A stretch of DNA of 64,000 bases from Saccharicrinis sp965230625 (lineage in GTDB: Bacteria; Bacteroidota; Bacteroidia; Bacteroidales; Marinilabiliaceae). A program made the translations under genes and the position numbers. Below, piece after piece: positions 62,113 through 64,000 of the stretch (position 1 is its first letter; each line of letters starts with the position of its first letter). The notes beneath the pieces are model-generated. The model was not told the origin of the DNA. It did no database searches and saw only the letters and a list, made by a program, of their open reading frames with translations. Where the stretch lies: contig CBDDLL010000001.1 in assembly GCA_965230625.1 (NCBI GenBank), forward strand, positions 3,534,001 through 3,598,000. Reading direction: 5' to 3'.

Positions 62113-62549
62113 TGCCTTACGAAAGATTATTAGATAAAAAATGTATCCCTACTGACCAGGATATTTTAGAAACAATAGGAGATAAGTCCGATCTTTGGTT
62201 AAGCATACATGAATTCATAGAGAATAATTACGACTTCGATAAGGAACTGGCCTTTTTTTCAAAAAATTATGGATGGACTGTTCGATATAGAAAGAGTAAA
62301 AAAACGTTGGTTTCTTGCTTCCCGGAAAAAGGTGCTTTTTCGGCTTTATTAGTTCTTGGTAGGGCAGAAGCGGATAAGGTTAATCAAATTAGAGAAGAGT
62401 TGAATGAAGAATTTTTGTCGGTATTTGATAATACAGAGCAATTACATGATGGTAGATGGATGTGGTTAAGAATATTAACCAGGCAAGATTTAGATAGTTT
62501 GATAAAAGTAATTCAAATTAAAAGAAGAGTTAAAAAGCAAAAGTTATAA
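62112..62549 (+). CDS. DUF3788 domain protein
   Basis: 145 residues: PTDQDILETIGDKSDLWLSI, then YGWTVRYRKSKKTLVSCFPE and FSALLVLGRAEADKV, with a C-terminal HDGRWMWLRI. This is the DUF3788 pattern, found widely in small cytoplasmic proteins of Bacteroidota and Firmicutes with no known role. It overlaps the preceding Cys-rich gene by one base. Confidence 0.82.
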   Translation: MPYERLLDKKCIPTDQDILETIGDKSDLWLSIHEFIENNYDFDKELAFFSKNYGWTVRYRKSKKTLVSCFPEKGAFSALLVLGRAEADKVNQIREELNEEFLSVFDNTEQLHDGRWMWLRILTRQDLDSLIKVIQIKRRVKKQKL

Positions 62550-62657
62550 GATAATAGTAGAGGGTATGTATTTATGAATATTTGGGTATATTGCCTTATA
62601 ATTTTTTACCATAACCTTTCGAAATTAGGCATTAACAAAAGCATATAGATAGAATCA

Positions 62658-63575
62658 ATGTTAAAAGATAAAATTGTAAATAAAGAATCGGGTATCCTGT
62701 TGTATGGTTTAACACCTCCTAAACAAAATACTGAAGAGGAAAAAATTAAGTTAATAGCAAGTAAGCAAATTAATAGACTTAAGAATTTGGATATAGATGG
62801 ATTGGTTTTATATGATATTCAGGATGAATCTTCGCGGACTGATGCTCCAAGGCCGTTTCCTTTTTTACAAACTTTAGATCCGGATTACTATAGTAATAAA
62901 TATTTAAGTGAGTTAAAAGTCCCAACAATTATTTACAAAAGTGTAGGCAAGTATAAAATTGATGAATTTAAAAATTGGATTAATAAAAATGAAGCAAATA
63001 TCGATTGTTCGGTTTTTGTAGGATCACCATCGAAAAATCAGTATTCAAGTCTATCGCTTAATGATGCATACAAAATAAACAAAGAATCAAATTCGTCTAT
63101 TTTATTGGGTGGAGTAACTATTCCGGAACGACATTATAAAAAAGGAGACGAACATTTACGAATTCTTGATAAAATAGATAAAGGGTGTTGTTTTTTTATA
63201 TCTCAATGTGTTTACAATATCAATAATACAAAAGATTTTCTTTCTGATTACTACTATGCATCAATAGATAATAATAGAGATTTATACCCAATTATATTTA
63301 CTTTAACACCATGTGGTTCTTTAAAAACTTTAAGTTTTATGCAATGGTTAGGCATTGATATTCCTAAATGGTTAATTAATGATTTAAAGCACTCTAAAGA
63401 TATACTTTCTAAGTCAGTAGATATTAGCAAGAAGATAGCTATAGAGATTTTAGATTACTGTCAGGGAAAAAGCATTCCCGTTGGATTTAATATTGAAAGT
63501 GTAGCAATACGAAAAGAAGAAATTGAATCTTCGATAGAATTATTGAAAAGTGTAAGGTTGCTAATGAATAAATAA
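62658..63575 (+). CDS. Methylenetetrahydrofolate reductase-like (MetF family) protein
   Basis: 305 residues, close to the family's length. GILLYGLTPPKQNTEEEKIK and LDIDGLVLYDIQDESSR are like the N-terminal barrel strands of MetF, where Glu and Asp contact folate and flavin. FTLTPCGSLKTLSFMQWLGI and IPVGFNIESVAIRKEEI are the late strands. Sequence is divergent from housekeeping MetF, so this may be a paralogue with another substrate. It would be a cytoplasmic FAD enzyme. It starts 108 bases after the DUF3788 gene. Confidence 0.75.
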   Translation: MLKDKIVNKESGILLYGLTPPKQNTEEEKIKLIASKQINRLKNLDIDGLVLYDIQDESSRTDAPRPFPFLQTLDPDYYSNKYLSELKVPTIIYKSVGKYKIDEFKNWINKNEANIDCSVFVGSPSKNQYSSLSLNDAYKINKESNSSILLGGVTIPERHYKKGDEHLRILDKIDKGCCFFISQCVYNINNTKDFLSDYYYASIDNNRDLYPIIFTLTPCGSLKTLSFMQWLGIDIPKWLINDLKHSKDILSKSVDISKKIAIEILDYCQGKSIPVGFNIESVAIRKEEIESSIELLKSVRLLMNK

Positions 63576-63896
63576 ATCAAGAACACTCTACTTATTACAT
63601 TCTGCTTATGTCTGATAAACGTTACACGAGTGGTTTGTTTTACATGTTAGTTGTCGGATAAAAGAATAAGAGTTGTCACTTCTTCTCCTTTCTCCTTTCT
63701 CCCAATTCTTATGCTAATGCTCAAAAATTAACAAACTATTGTTATTTCTGAAAAGGAAAAATAGATGTACATGGCGTACATATACACATTGTATAAGTTA
63801 ATGAAATTAAGTACCTTTATTACTGTAGCAAATCCAAAAAAAATGATTTAATATCACGTCAATAGATAACTAATTTTAAAGAAGAAATTAGTATTA
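63576..63896 (+). promoter_or_regulatory. 321-base interval with a hairpin just before the last gene
   Basis: ACTAATTT (63869-63876) and AAATTAGT (63885-63892) form a perfect 8-bp stem with an 8-base loop, ending 4 bases before the ATG at 63897. It could hide the start in RNA or be an operator. A run of CTCCTTTCTCCTTTCTCC lies near 63684. No gene is present. Confidence 0.4.
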
Positions 63897-64000
63897 ATGA
63901 GGATTGGAAAAACAAAATACAAGGAGTTATTAAATAAAGCGATTAAAAAGCAAGTTACAAACTACAGGTTTATTTTACTGCTTATTATTGGTTTTAGCAT
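63897..64000 (+). CDS. Start of a gene with an N-terminal membrane helix (partial)
   Basis: The first 34 codons are in the window: MRIGKTKYKELLNKAIKK followed by NYRFILLLIIGFSI. A basic cytoplasmic segment leads into a hydrophobic helix. Too little is present to name a family. The frame stays open to the edge of the window. Confidence 0.6.
   Translation, partial: MRIGKTKYKELLNKAIKKQVTNYRFILLLIIGFS

Noticed and set aside
44000..63600. A classical chromosomal integron
   Set aside because: No integron integrase gene is in the window, genes occur on both strands, and palindrome ends do not match the GTTRRRY core; only a resemblance is claimed.
1..64000. tRNA, rRNA and riboswitch genes
   Set aside because: No cloverleaf, rRNA or known riboswitch core was recognised in the gene-free intervals.

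Overview
The window is AT-rich DNA from a member of the phylum Bacteroidota, probably class Bacteroidia and near Marinilabiliales. The evidence is a SusC/SusD pair, many lipoprotein signal peptides, a C-terminal T9SS sorting domain, and promoters of the Bacteroidota form TTG-N19-TAnnTTTG. The order-level guess is inference only. There are no rRNA or tRNA genes, CRISPR arrays, phage genes or intact transposases that I could see.

Region 1 (1-6.3 kb) starts with the tail of an RNase Y gene. A nucleotide-sugar block follows: a WbpP-like UDP-sugar epimerase, GDP-mannose dehydratase (gmd) and GDP-fucose synthase (fcl), which make GDP-L-fucose and another activated sugar for surface glycans. A small probable lipoprotein, a PatB-type C-S lyase and an EamA transporter complete it.

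Region 2 (6.3-24.4 kb) is a polysaccharide utilization locus: susC, susD, GH92, GH92, GH28, a terminator, then GH28, GH92, GH125 and a strong terminator. GH92 and GH125 are exo-alpha-mannosidases, so the substrate carries alpha-mannose. The GH28 enzymes suggest uronic acid as well. The second GH92 has Gln where its relatives have the catalytic acid Glu, which could mean mannose-1-phosphate specificity. No GH76 or GH99 endo-mannanase and no hybrid two-component, SusR or ECF-sigma regulator lies in the locus.

Region 3 (24.4-37 kb) has a DUF427 protein, a radical SAM protein, and a 2136-residue secreted protein with two GH13 amylase domains, several starch-binding-like modules and three 540-bp DNA repeats. 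Next come a membrane-anchored winged-helix regulator and, divergent from it, a third GH28. That GH28 shares its whole C-terminal module with the third GH92, so it is probably functionally linked to region 2.

Region 4 (37-44 kb) has an M48 peptidase, a DUF2314 lipoprotein, and a four-gene minus-strand operon: COG0523 GTPase, ABC ATPase, FtsX-type permease with a His-rich loop, and a small secreted protein. It looks like a zinc-linked system, and its promoter overlaps a 7-1-7 dyad resembling a Fur/Zur box.

Region 5 (44-64 kb) is accessory DNA. It holds a ParDE-type toxin-antitoxin pair and many small, functionally unrelated genes. Between several of them lie long imperfect palindromes, one bounded by ACAAC...GTTGT, reminiscent of gene-cassette recombination sites although no integrase is visible. 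It also contains an OhrR / glutathione peroxidase / DoxX oxidative-stress unit with matching operators at both promoters, a predicted K+-channel-like pore protein, an AraC regulator, a Fic protein with three inverted-repeat boxes upstream, and a run of DUF genes ending with a MetF-like protein. The window ends inside another gene.
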